Under the pieces are notes generated by a model. It was not told the origin of the DNA, did no database searches, and saw only the letters and a program-made list of their open reading frames with translations. A stretch of DNA of 64,000 nucleotides from an uncultured Flavobacteriaceae bacterium (GTDB lineage: Bacteria; Bacteroidota; Bacteroidia; Flavobacteriales; Flavobacteriaceae): contig CALSLW010000001.1 of NCBI GenBank assembly GCA_943787295.1, positions 916,001 to 980,000 on the forward strand, given 5' to 3'. Each line of letters opens with the position of its first letter. Positions within the stretch are counted from its first letter, which is position 1. This document shows positions 19,554 to 27,172 of the stretch, in pieces. Made by a program: the position numbers and the translations under genes.

Positions 19554-20606
19554 ATGCGATTACACTTACTTTCGCTTGTTTTCCTTGGAGGGCTTTTATT
19601 CGGTAAAGCCCAAGAGAATTCACCAAATATTATTTTAATGATTGGTGATGGTACTGGTCTTGCTCAAATAACAGCAGGCATGTATGCAAATGGTAATAAA
19701 ACTCATCTTGAGTCATTCGAAGTAATAGGTTTAGCTAAAACCCACTCTTCAAACTCGCTTGTAACGGATTCTGCCGCAAGTGGAACTGCAATGGCTTGTG
19801 GTGTAAAAACCTATAATGGAGTAATTGGGATTGGTGCCGATAACAAAAACAAAGCATCTATCTTGACTTTAAGCAAGAAGAAAGGCTATAAAACAGGTTT
19901 AATTGCAACCTCAAGTATAGTTCATGCTACCCCAGCATCTTTCTATGCTAATGTCGTTTCAAGAAGACAGTATGAGGACATCGCTTTTCAAATGAGTAAT
20001 AGTGACGTTGACTTTTTTATAGGCGGTGGAAAAAAACACTTTGACCGACGTAAAGATGGACGTAACCTCTTAAAGGAAATGGAGGGTTGGAAATTTACCA
20101 CAAGCCTAAATGCATTTAATAAATCAACTAGCGCTAAGGTAGGTTATTTCACAAACGATGACGAACCAGTAAGAATCGTTGAAGGAAGAACACCTGAATT
20201 AAAAGACGGCATAAGTAGTATGTTTAATAAACTTACCGAAAAAGAAAGTCCGTTTTTCTTAATGGTAGAAGGTTCACAGATTGATTGGGGAGGTCATGCC
20301 AATGATTTGCGTTATATCATTACAGAATATAAAGATTTTGATGATGCAATAGGGAAAGCAGTCGCTTTTGTAAAAGAAAACCCCAATACTTTATTGATCG
20401 TAACTGCAGATCATGAAACTGGAGGATTAGGTATTTCATCTGGAAATATAAAGAACTTTAATCCAAAAGGAGGTTTTGTTACCGGTGGTCATACGGCTAG
20501 TATGGTTCCTGTTTTTGCCATGGGAGTAGGTGAAGAAACTTTCGGGGGTATCTATGAAAACACCGCTATATTTGATAAAATGCTAGCGGTGCTCTCTAAG
20601 AAATAA
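19554..20606 (+). CDS. Alkaline phosphatase (PhoA family)
   Basis: 350 residues, shorter than the 450-550 of typical PhoA, with a signal peptide ending near residue 20 (FGKAQ). The metal and catalytic motifs are intact: IILMIGDGTGLAQ, the phosphorylated Ser in VTDSAASGTAMACG, GSQIDWGGHAND, TADHETGG and GGHTASMVPVFAMG. It should release phosphate from monoesters in the periplasm. The lack of insertions suggests a compact form. Convergent with the CotH-like gene. Confidence 0.92.
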   Translation: MRLHLLSLVFLGGLLFGKAQENSPNIILMIGDGTGLAQITAGMYANGNKTHLESFEVIGLAKTHSSNSLVTDSAASGTAMACGVKTYNGVIGIGADNKNKASILTLSKKKGYKTGLIATSSIVHATPASFYANVVSRRQYEDIAFQMSNSDVDFFIGGGKKHFDRRKDGRNLLKEMEGWKFTTSLNAFNKSTSAKVGYFTNDDEPVRIVEGRTPELKDGISSMFNKLTEKESPFFLMVEGSQIDWGGHANDLRYIITEYKDFDDAIGKAVAFVKENPNTLLIVTADHETGGLGISSGNIKNFNPKGGFVTGGHTASMVPVFAMGVGEETFGGIYENTAIFDKMLAVLSKK

Positions 20607-20623
20607 TCTGGATAGAAGGAAAA

Positions 20624-21637
20624 CTATTTTGTTCTCGCAGCGTCTAATACGTTTTTCTTAAATTCATTATCATCTTCGATAATGTCAAAGAAGCTTTCAA
20701 CATAAGCAAAAGCCTCATTAAATTCTTCTGAACTATCAAAATCTACTTCATATGATTTCATTAGATCATACATGGCTTGCTTTTGAGCAATAAAATCTTC
20801 TCTCACTTCCTGGAAGTCGTCTTCATCTCTTTTGAAACCACGGTATTTTCTTTCGCGAATATTACTAATTCCTAGTGTTTGATTTACCACAGCATAACTG
20901 GGATTAATAAACCCTGACATATCAAAATCATATGGAAGTGGCACTATTTTTTTTCCCACAAAAAGCAATTTACCATTGTGCTGGTATGCGGTAGAAAAGT
21001 CTGTATTCCCTATCATATACTGGAATAAAGCATTGCGAATAGAAGCATCACTATCCATTGCCAAAGGGTGGATATAACGCTCAAAAACTTTTCCTTCTAC
21101 ACGTTTTGCTACTTTCTTGTCATCTTCAATAAAGAAACCATTAATGGTTTCGACTGCCTTATTTTTCTTCCCTTGATCTGTAAACTCAATCGTCAATCTT
21201 TTTGTTTTGAAATGATAAGGTGTAACCAATTCAAATAACTTGTAGACCAATAATTCTTTAAGGATATTGTCATTTTTATCACTCTGCTTTAAACAAGGCA
21301 ATACTAACTTTAGCTTCTTTTGTCCTTCAAAGATGGTTTCTTTTGCTTTCTTTTTCTTTAAATCAACTTTAATGGGTGGATAGTAACAAGTTGAACGTCT
21401 AAAATTTCCACGCGCACGAATACCTATTTCCATTTCTTTCCACTCTCCAGCTGTTTTGAACATCAAGGGAGTATCGAAATAAATCGTATCGTTATTACTT
21501 TTTCGAATCATTTTTGGTGAAAAAGCAATTTTTGTTTCTAAGATATCTTTGGTGGAAAAAAGAGCATTCTCTGTTTCCTGTGCAAACATTATAGAGGCAC
21601 AAAAGAATAGGATTGTGAATTGTTTCATATATTGCAA
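20624..21637 (-). CDS. Secreted CotH-kinase-like protein
   Basis: 337 residues with a signal peptide (cleavage probably after MFA, before QETENA). A second in-frame ATG at 21628 is also possible. Weak but ordered resemblance to CotH-type kinases: RARGNFRRSTCYYPPIKVDL, then YMIGNTDFSTAYQHNGKL and LPYDFDMSGFINPSY, matching the family's RGN, N-x-D-x(n)-H-N and W/Y-D-F-D patterns. CotH proteins are atypical secreted kinases. If the reading holds, this would be a periplasmic or surface member; otherwise it is a hypothetical secreted protein. Confidence 0.5.
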   Translation of the reverse strand: MQYMKQFTILFFCASIMFAQETENALFSTKDILETKIAFSPKMIRKSNNDTIYFDTPLMFKTAGEWKEMEIGIRARGNFRRSTCYYPPIKVDLKKKKAKETIFEGQKKLKLVLPCLKQSDKNDNILKELLVYKLFELVTPYHFKTKRLTIEFTDQGKKNKAVETINGFFIEDDKKVAKRVEGKVFERYIHPLAMDSDASIRNALFQYMIGNTDFSTAYQHNGKLLFVGKKIVPLPYDFDMSGFINPSYAVVNQTLGISNIRERKYRGFKRDEDDFQEVREDFIAQKQAMYDLMKSYEVDFDSSEEFNEAFAYVESFFDIIEDDNEFKKNVLDAARTK

Positions 21638-21682
21638 TATATATAGTTAATAATATCTATAAAGGTAAAAATAATATCCAAA

Positions 21683-22414
21683 GTGAATCAGTATTTCTCA
21701 ATAATCAACCAACGTACACTCTACACTGTAATCATTTCAATCATTGTTCCTTACGTCTGTTACAATTTTGAAATCACCTATAACATTGACTTAACTTTAA
21801 TTAGTATTGCTATCATTTTTCCCTTAGTATTTGCTATTCGTGGCGCCTTTAGAAGAAGAGAAAAAGCCCTTGAACATCTTAGCAAAGTAAAAAGTGCATT
21901 AATCGGGATTCGTTATACTTTTCTGGGAAGTGCTAAAATGTCACAAGAAGAAAAAAAAGAAGGAATCCAATTAAGCAAAAAAATCGCTGATCGTTTAATT
22001 GATCACCTAGATGGAACTGACATAGAACAAAACAAGCTCAATGAAGCTTATAGTCAAATAATTGATTTTATGGAAGCTCACCCAGAAACTATTTCAAACA
22101 GCACAAAAGGTAAAGTCTTTGGGTTTTTACAAAAAGTACAGGAAGGCGCTACCAATTGTATGGCAATCCACACCCATAGAACTCCGATTAGTCTAAAAGC
22201 CTATTGTAAGGTCTTTATTTACATCTTCCCCATGATTTACACCCCAACAATCATCAATAAAATTGGATTAGAAAACCCAGAGTGGTTAACTTATTTTGTT
22301 GTTTTACTAAGTGAGTTTATCTTAATTTCTTTGTACAACATACAAGACGATATGGAATATCCTTTTGATCGCCATGGATTAGATGACATTAAATTAGAAG
22401 AATTTAGGGTCTAA
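21683..22414 (+). CDS. Bestrophin-like membrane protein
   Basis: 243 residues from a GTG start. There are two hydrophobic segments at residues 15-50 (TLYTVIISIIVPYVC, LTLISIAIIFPLVFAIRGAF), a hydrophilic helical middle, and two more near residues 180-230 ending with YNIQDDMEYPFDRHGLDDIKLEEF. The last motif matches the acidic calcium-clasp-like end of the bestrophin/UPF0187 family. A small anion channel is the likely role; the protein is shorter than classical bacterial bestrophins (about 300 residues). Confidence 0.65.
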   Translation: MNQYFSIINQRTLYTVIISIIVPYVCYNFEITYNIDLTLISIAIIFPLVFAIRGAFRRREKALEHLSKVKSALIGIRYTFLGSAKMSQEEKKEGIQLSKKIADRLIDHLDGTDIEQNKLNEAYSQIIDFMEAHPETISNSTKGKVFGFLQKVQEGATNCMAIHTHRTPISLKAYCKVFIYIFPMIYTPTIINKIGLENPEWLTYFVVLLSEFILISLYNIQDDMEYPFDRHGLDDIKLEEFRV

Positions 22415-22533
22415 AAAATCATATCCCTAAAGACAAAAATTACCAAAAGTATTGTTCCTATAAAGAAACATGCACAGCCGGTAAACAAGCAACCGCCAAA
22501 AGCTTCTTTCCCACGAATCATCTCTTCTCTCAT
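22411..22533 (-). CDS. Possible 40-residue single-span membrane peptide
   Basis: A short frame starting MREEMIRGKEAFGGCLF and then one hydrophobic span to the end (residues about 18-37). It begins three bases after the stop of the small frame upstream and overlaps the end of the bestrophin-like gene by four bases. Not recognised. It is supported only by composition and arrangement, so it may be non-coding. Confidence 0.35.
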   Translation of the reverse strand: MREEMIRGKEAFGGCLFTGCACFFIGTILLVIFVFRDMIF

Positions 22534-22535
22534 AT

Positions 22536-22655
22536 CTAAGGAGTAAATAAATTTGTATACAACACTTTTATTGTCTCCCAAGAGCGAAGAACCATACCGC
22601 CCACTGCAATGGAGATGATAAAGAAACGAATGTATTGACGTTTTGAATAAGCCAT
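22536..22655 (-). CDS. Possible 39-residue small protein
   Basis: A short frame starting MAYSKRQYIRFFIISIAVGG, basic then hydrophobic like a membrane-inserted peptide. It starts about ten bases after the T-run of the tRNA-Leu terminator, so expression would need read-through. The paired arrangement with the following 40-residue frame (stop and start three bases apart) is suggestive of a real two-gene unit. Not recognised. Confidence 0.35.
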   Translation of the reverse strand: MAYSKRQYIRFFIISIAVGGMVLRSWETIKVLYTNLFTP

Positions 22656-22666
22656 GAATCAATTTA

Positions 22667-22702
22667 AAAAAAACCTCTATAACTAAAGCTATAGAGGTTT
22701 TA
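22667..22702 (-). terminator. Terminator after tRNA-Leu
   Basis: On the minus strand AAAACCTCTATA pairs with TATAGAGGTTTT around an eight-base loop, followed by a run of eight T. Correctly placed just after the tRNA. Confidence 0.8.
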
Positions 22703-22704
22703 AG

Positions 22705-22786
22705 TGCGGGTGAAGGGACTCGAACCCCCACGCCGTGAAGCACTAGATCCTAAATCTAGCGTGTCTACCAATTTCACCACACCCGC
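22705..22786 (-). tRNA. tRNA-Leu (anticodon UAG)
   Basis: 82 bases. Acceptor GCGGGTG pairs with CACCCGC and the discriminator is A. The anticodon stem CTAGA/TCTAG encloses the loop TTTAGGA, giving anticodon TAG. A variable arm (class II) and GGTTCGAGTCC T-arm are visible. CCA is not encoded. Confidence 0.95.
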
Positions 22787-22802
22787 GTGGTTTAGACGGG
22801 CA

Positions 22803-22810
22803 CAAATATA
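22803..22810 (-). promoter_or_regulatory. -7 element of tRNA-Leu
   Basis: TATATTTG on the minus strand, 16 bases before the tRNA 5' end, an exact TAnnTTTG match. No TTTG at -33 was seen. Confidence 0.55.
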
Positions 22811-22889
22811 GGTAAGTTTTTATAAATTTTATTTTTTAGTTCCATAAAAACATAAATCTTTGTGAAAATAAAACAACAGCAACGATAAC

Positions 22890-24269
22890 ATGGTAAAACT
22901 CACCGCATCAGAAAAAGAACAGTACCTTAATGAACTTATCGAATTTCTAAAAATTCCATCAATTAGTGCCGACTCTGCTTATGCAGATCAAGTCAATCAA
23001 GCCGCGCAGTGGGTGGCAGATGCATTGACAAAAGCTGGGGCAGAAGAGATTAAGATTGTTCCTACTGCGGGTTACCCTATCGTTTACGGAGAAAAAATGA
23101 TCGACCCTAATCTCCCTACTATTCTTGTTTATGGACACTATGATGTACAACCACCAGATCCATTAGATTTATGGGATAGTCCTGCTTTTGAACCAGTAAT
23201 AAAAACAACACCCATTCACCCCGAAGGGGCTATTTTTGCACGTGGAGCCTGTGACGATAAAGGGCAAATGTACATGCACATTAAAGCCTTTGAATGGATG
23301 ATGCAAAACGATGAATTGACCTGTAATGTTAAGTTTATGATTGAAGGGGAAGAAGAAGTAGGTAGCGATAACCTAGAAGCTTTTGTACGGGAACATAAAG
23401 AACAATTAAAATGTGATGTCATTTTAATTTCTGATACAGGCATGATTAGCAACAGTCAACCTTCTATTACCACAGGATTAAGAGGATTAAGTTATATGGA
23501 AGTAAAGGTTACAGGGCCTAACCGTGACTTACACTCTGGACTATATGGTGGTGCGGTTGCGAATCCCATCAATATTTTAACTCAAATGATCGCACAATTA
23601 CAAGACGATCAAAACAAAATCACCATCCCTGGTTTCTATGACAAAGTCGTTACCGTAAATGAAGAGGAACGCATGGAAATGGCCAAAGCCCCTTTTGACC
23701 TAAAAGAATATATCGCTTCAATTGATTTAGCCGATATCCACGGAGAAGAAGGCTACACCACCAGTGAAAGACAGTCCATTCGCCCTACCCTTGATGTCAA
23801 TGGTATCTGGGGAGGGTACACCGGTGAGGGAGCTAAAACAGTCATCCCTAGCGCTGCTCATGCAAAAATCTCCATGCGCTTAGTCCCAAATCAAGACTGG
23901 GAGGAGATAGGCCAATTATTTGAACATCATTTTCGCGCTATCGCGCCAAAGAGTGTAAAGGTAGAGGTAATCACACACCACGGCGGCGAACCCTATGTAA
24001 CCCCTATCGACAATATAGGCTATCAAGCTGCTCATAAGGCTTATGCTTCAACCTTTGGGGTCGAACCTTTCCCGCAAAGAGATGGTGGGAGCATTCCTAT
24101 TGTTCCCTTGTTTGAAAAAATATTAGGTGTAAAAAGTGTTTTAATGGGCTTTGGACTCGATTCAGATGCGATTCATTCTCCTAATGAGCACTTTGGTTTA
24201 TTTAACTTTTACAAAGGCATTGAAACCATCCCGCTATTTTACAGCAACTTTACCGCCTTGTCAAAATAG
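22890..24269 (+). CDS. M20-family dipeptidase
   Basis: 459 residues, cytosolic (no signal peptide). Metal-site motifs of the M20A/CNDP-like group: VYGHYDVQPPDPLDLW (His and catalytic Asp), ARGACDDKGQM (bridging Asp), IEGEEEVGSDN (general-base Glu and metal Glu) and HSPNEHFGLFNFYKG (C-terminal His). A dimerisation lid lies between. It should cleave dipeptides such as Xaa-His or other unblocked dipeptides. Divergent from tRNA-Leu. Confidence 0.93.
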   Translation: MVKLTASEKEQYLNELIEFLKIPSISADSAYADQVNQAAQWVADALTKAGAEEIKIVPTAGYPIVYGEKMIDPNLPTILVYGHYDVQPPDPLDLWDSPAFEPVIKTTPIHPEGAIFARGACDDKGQMYMHIKAFEWMMQNDELTCNVKFMIEGEEEVGSDNLEAFVREHKEQLKCDVILISDTGMISNSQPSITTGLRGLSYMEVKVTGPNRDLHSGLYGGAVANPINILTQMIAQLQDDQNKITIPGFYDKVVTVNEEERMEMAKAPFDLKEYIASIDLADIHGEEGYTTSERQSIRPTLDVNGIWGGYTGEGAKTVIPSAAHAKISMRLVPNQDWEEIGQLFEHHFRAIAPKSVKVEVITHHGGEPYVTPIDNIGYQAAHKAYASTFGVEPFPQRDGGSIPIVPLFEKILGVKSVLMGFGLDSDAIHSPNEHFGLFNFYKGIETIPLFYSNFTALSK

Positions 24270-24271
24270 GA

Positions 24272-25405
24272 CTATTCTAGGTTTAACAAAAATAGATCTG
24301 AAGCGATCCCATCAACTAAAAATTTTGCCTTTTGGGTTACCTTAACGGTATCCCCATCCCAAAAAAGATGCTGATGGGTTAAGTGCTTTTCGACTTGCTG
24401 CTCGAATAATTGGGCGAATTTCTCGCCAAATTTGATCTTAATATCCTGAAGCGCTACCCCTTTTTCGGTTCGTAAACCCGTCATGACAAACTCATTGTAT
24501 TGATCGATTGTAGACAATTCTTCTCTTTCGATCAAAGGCTGTTTTGCTTCAATCCCGTTGATGTATTTTTTATTATTGGCAACATTCCAACTGCGTTGAT
24601 TGGCATAAAAACTATGCGCCGATGGACCAATTCCTAAATAAGGTTTCCCTTGCCAATAGGCAGAATTGTTCACAGAGTGATAATGAGGCAAGCCAAAGTT
24701 AGACAGCTCATAGTGATCAAAACCAGCGTCTGTTAAACAGTCAACTAAGCGATCAAACTGCTGTGCGACAAGCTCTTCTGGTAAAAGTTCAACTTGATTT
24801 TTTTCTACCTGATAAGCTAAGGCTGTTTTTTCTTCTACCGTTAGTGCGTAACTAGAGATGTGTGGAGGAGAAAAAGAAAGGGCAATGTCGATATTTTTTT
24901 GCCAAGTTTCTAGACTACTTCCTGGCATCCCATAAATTAAATCAAGGGAGAAATTATCAAAATGCTTTTTTACCGCTTCAAGAACAACATATGCTTCTTG
25001 CGCATTGTGGGCGCGATTCATTTGTTTGAGTTCCTCCTCAAAAAAAGATTGAATCCCTACACTTAATCGATTGACCCCTTTGGCTTTAATAGCCTCAAAA
25101 TAGCCTTCAACATAATCATCTGGATTCATTTCTAAAGTGATTTCAATCGTGGGGGAAAAGCGAAAGACTTTTGCTGCTGCATCAATCAATTGAGCAATTT
25201 CTTCTGGCTGAAGTAAAGAAGGGGTTCCCCCTCCAAAATAAATACTGTCCAGAGGAGCGTCAGCTAATTCATTTTGACGCAAAGCCACTTCTTCTATCAT
25301 CGCTTTTAACATCGATGCTCGATATTTTAAAGAAGTAGAAAAATGAAAGTTGCAATAATGACAGGCTTGCTTACAGAAGGGGATATGGAAATATATCGCT
25401 GCCAT
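24272..25405 (-). CDS. hemW: Radical SAM heme chaperone HemW
   Basis: 377 residues. The 4Fe-4S motif CxxxCxxC is in HIPFCKQACHYCNFHFS; the following Cys found in HemN (oxygen-independent coproporphyrinogen oxidase) is absent, so HemW is the better call. GGGTPSLL and LEMNPDD (SAM-binding) and LGIGPSAHSF are typical. HemW handles heme delivery rather than coproporphyrinogen oxidation. It follows ruvC by one base and closes the lipoprotein-ruvC-hemW operon. Confidence 0.9.
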   Translation of the reverse strand: MAAIYFHIPFCKQACHYCNFHFSTSLKYRASMLKAMIEEVALRQNELADAPLDSIYFGGGTPSLLQPEEIAQLIDAAAKVFRFSPTIEITLEMNPDDYVEGYFEAIKAKGVNRLSVGIQSFFEEELKQMNRAHNAQEAYVVLEAVKKHFDNFSLDLIYGMPGSSLETWQKNIDIALSFSPPHISSYALTVEEKTALAYQVEKNQVELLPEELVAQQFDRLVDCLTDAGFDHYELSNFGLPHYHSVNNSAYWQGKPYLGIGPSAHSFYANQRSWNVANNKKYINGIEAKQPLIEREELSTIDQYNEFVMTGLRTEKGVALQDIKIKFGEKFAQLFEQQVEKHLTHQHLFWDGDTVKVTQKAKFLVDGIASDLFLLNLE

Positions 25406-25406
25406 T

Positions 25407-25955
25407 TTATTTTACCTTCCCAGGGTTTTGAGAGACAAAGGCTTTCCAGCCGGTATACTTTTTTTGATCTCCTCCTTTTCCTGCATTAAAAAAATGACAG
25501 ACTGCTGCGGCAAGACCATCTGTTGAGTCTAAATTTTTAGGGAGTTCTTTAAAGCGCAGTAAGCTTTGTAACATTTTTGCCACCTGTTCCTTACTCGCGT
25601 TCCCATTTCCTGTAATGGCCATTTTAATTTTTTTAGGGGAATATTCTGTTATGGGAATATCTCTTGAGAGTCCTGCCGCCATAGCAACCCCTTGTGCCCT
25701 ACCCAACTTTAACATCGACTGCACATTTTTACCAAAAAAGGGCGCTTCGATGGCAATCTCGTCTGGATGAAATGTTTCGATTAATTCGATGGTGCGATCA
25801 TAAATCAATTTTAACTTGACATAATGGTCGCTGTATTTAGACAGTTGCAACTCGTTAAGCTGAAGAAAATGCATTTGATTTTTCTCAACTTTAATTAGAC
25901 CAAATCCCATGATAGTGGTTCCAGGATCGATCCCGAGTATGATGCGTTCTGCCAT
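25407..25955 (-). CDS. ruvC: Holliday junction resolvase RuvC
   Basis: 182 residues. RNase H fold with the first catalytic Asp in [14 protein letters not shown], Glu in [11 protein letters not shown], and the C-terminal acidic pair in [15 protein letters not shown]. Cuts Holliday junctions made during recombination, normally with RuvAB (not here). It begins one base before the lipoprotein stop region and ends one base before hemW, a tight three-gene unit. Confidence 0.96.
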   Translation of the reverse strand: MAERIILGIDPGTTIMGFGLIKVEKNQMHFLQLNELQLSKYSDHYVKLKLIYDRTIELIETFHPDEIAIEAPFFGKNVQSMLKLGRAQGVAMAAGLSRDIPITEYSPKKIKMAITGNGNASKEQVAKMLQSLLRFKELPKNLDSTDGLAAAVCHFFNAGKGGDQKKYTGWKAFVSQNPGKVK

Positions 25956-25956
25956 C

Positions 25957-26442
25957 TTATAGAACTGAGGCAGTAATGCGAATAGGTAATTTAATTTCTG
26001 TATCTACGGCCACCTCAACATTTGTTTTTGTTGCAGGTATCGCGCTAGGTAAACCGTCAATGGCTGTTTCTATAACGGCAGAAAGTTCTGGAAGAGCATC
26101 TAAGACTGTTGAACCATTGTCAATCTCTTTTAAAGAGATAACCCCTTCTTTATCGATTGCAATGATAAGCACAATTTCTTCGTCTAAGATTTGATTTGCA
26201 ATCAGTGTTTCTTCATTCAAAGCATCGTAAACTGCAGAGGAAATGGTATTTTTAAAACATAAAAAGCGATCTTCTTCAGGGGCATCTTGACAACTTTCAA
26301 AGCCAGGCAATTGATCTTTTTCTGACCATTCTGAAGCTTGCTTGATTTGTTTAGGTGTGTGGGTTGTGGTAGAAAAGTACTCGCAGCTAATAAATAGACT
26401 TGCAATTAAAAAAAGGGAAAGGGGTGCAAAAATTGATTTCAT
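25957..26442 (-). CDS. Lipoprotein with TonB C-terminal-like domain
   Basis: 161 residues. Lipoprotein signal peptide with lipobox LFISC (lipidated Cys about residue 20). The core [29 protein letters not shown] is reminiscent of the xxPGCE...CF...I...V pattern found in TonB C-terminal/energy-transducer-like domains of flavobacteria, followed by [11 protein letters not shown] and LPIRITA strands. The membrane-spanning and proline-rich parts of TonB are missing, so it is a lipid-anchored relative of unknown role. First gene of the operon with ruvC and hemW. Confidence 0.65.
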   Translation of the reverse strand: MKSIFAPLSLFLIASLFISCEYFSTTTHTPKQIKQASEWSEKDQLPGFESCQDAPEEDRFLCFKNTISSAVYDALNEETLIANQILDEEIVLIIAIDKEGVISLKEIDNGSTVLDALPELSAVIETAIDGLPSAIPATKTNVEVAVDTEIKLPIRITASVL

Positions 26443-26536
26443 CAGAATTGGTGTTAAGTTTGTTTAAAATAACAATGCTTAAAATTACGATTTTTTTTAC
26501 TTTCCATTAAAATTAAACATTTGCTAATACTTCGAT

Positions 26537-27025
26537 ATGACATTATTTTTTGAAATCGCTGGTCTTTTTTTTGCCCTACTAGGGATCGCAGGGAGTTTTT
26601 TACCTGTTCTACCGGGGCCATTAACAGGCTGGTTGGGACTTTTTTTATTACATCAAAGTGATCGAATAGCAGAAAACAACACTTTCTTAATTACAACTTT
26701 TTGTGTTGCACTAGGCGTATTCTTATTAGACTACATCATTCCAGCCATAGGAACAAAAAAATTTGGAGGATCAAAAAAAGGAGTCATGGGATCTACTATT
26801 GGCCTTGTTATTGGGTTAATCCTTATGGGACCTATAGGAATTATTTTAGGTTCTTTTATTGGCGCTTTTTCTGGAGAGCTTCTCAATAAAACAACTAAAC
26901 GTCAAGCCCTAAAAGCGGCTTTTGGTTCTTTAATTGGATTTTTAACTGGCGTATTTTTAAAATTTTCGGTTGCCTTGATCTTTTTCTTTTACTTTTTGAA
27001 AATCTATTCTTCGGCGATCTTTTAA
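26537..27025 (+). CDS. DUF456 family membrane protein
   Basis: 162 residues and about four membrane segments with many Gly residues: LPGPLTGWLGLFLL, a central FGGSKKGVMGSTIGLVIGLILMGPIGIILGSFIGAF, GELL and a C-terminal hydrophobic helix. This is the DUF456 pattern; function unknown. It marks the conserved left border of the Cas9 locus, which starts at its stop codon. Confidence 0.8.
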   Translation: MTLFFEIAGLFFALLGIAGSFLPVLPGPLTGWLGLFLLHQSDRIAENNTFLITTFCVALGVFLLDYIIPAIGTKKFGGSKKGVMGSTIGLVIGLILMGPIGIILGSFIGAFSGELLNKTTKRQALKAAFGSLIGFLTGVFLKFSVALIFFFYFLKIYSSAIF

Positions 27026-27046
27026 AAATAAAAGAAGCTTTCTTTT
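27024..27046 (-). terminator. Terminator of the cas9-crRNA unit
   Basis: On the minus strand AAAAGAA (27046-27040), loop AGC, TTCTTTT (27036-27030), then ATTTTT. It lies directly at the 3' end of the CRISPR repeat and shares its last bases, so a transcript carrying the repeat would end here. Read on the plus strand it could also weakly terminate the DUF456 gene. Confidence 0.65.
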
Positions 27047-27100
27047 CATTACCTTCAATCAAACCACAACACTATATTTATTTATGAAATTGTAATGGGT
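27042..27100 (-). CRISPR. Single CRISPR repeat-spacer unit (candidate fixed crRNA)
   Basis: On the minus strand the repeat begins GTTGTGGTTTGATTGAAGG at 27070 and runs to 27042, typical of the start of Bacteroidota type II-C repeats. It pairs with the tracrRNA anti-repeat at 30580-30597: GTTGTG with CACAAT (one G-U), a 4/4 internal loop (GTTT opposite TTAT), then GATTGAAG with CTTCAATC. In type II systems the spacer lies 5' of the repeat, which here is 27071 upward; the 20 bases next to the repeat are very AT-rich and end in AAATATAGT. There is no second good repeat, only GTTGT at 27128-27124, 58 bases upstream. No promoter is clear; co-transcription from cas9 is possible. Confidence 0.75.
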
Positions 27101-27145
27101 TAGGAATGCGATTGCTTATCAAGACAACAGCATTATTTTTTACAC

Positions 27146-27164
27146 GAAAAGAAAGTCTTCTTTT
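27146..27164 (-). repeat. Quasi-palindrome repeated on the far side of the crRNA unit
   Basis: The minus strand at 27164-27146 reads AAAAGAAGACTTTCTTTTC, which differs by a single inserted base from the plus strand at 27030-27047. The two copies, about 100 bases apart and inverted, bracket the repeat-spacer unit. Each is itself nearly palindromic. They may be duplicated terminators or relics of a small mobile unit. Confidence 0.5.
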
Positions 27165-27172
27165 TAAATCAT

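Noticed and set aside
21640..21660. Near match (11 of 12 bases) to the repeat-proximal part of the guide in the CotH-like/bestrophin-like promoter region, and a 7-base match at 31060-31066 upstream of the HTH gene
   Set aside because: Both are AT-rich low-complexity stretches and such matches are expected by chance in 64 kb; without a known PAM or a whole-genome search they cannot be called targets.
22411..22743. A 110-codon minus-strand frame starting inside tRNA-Leu
   Set aside because: It begins in the tRNA and crosses the terminator; only its last 40 codons look protein-like and these are listed separately.
27101..27128. A second, degenerate CRISPR repeat beginning GTTGT at 27128
   Set aside because: Only GTTGT and GATAAG resemble the repeat or anti-repeat complement; the rest does not align, so it was not counted as a repeat.
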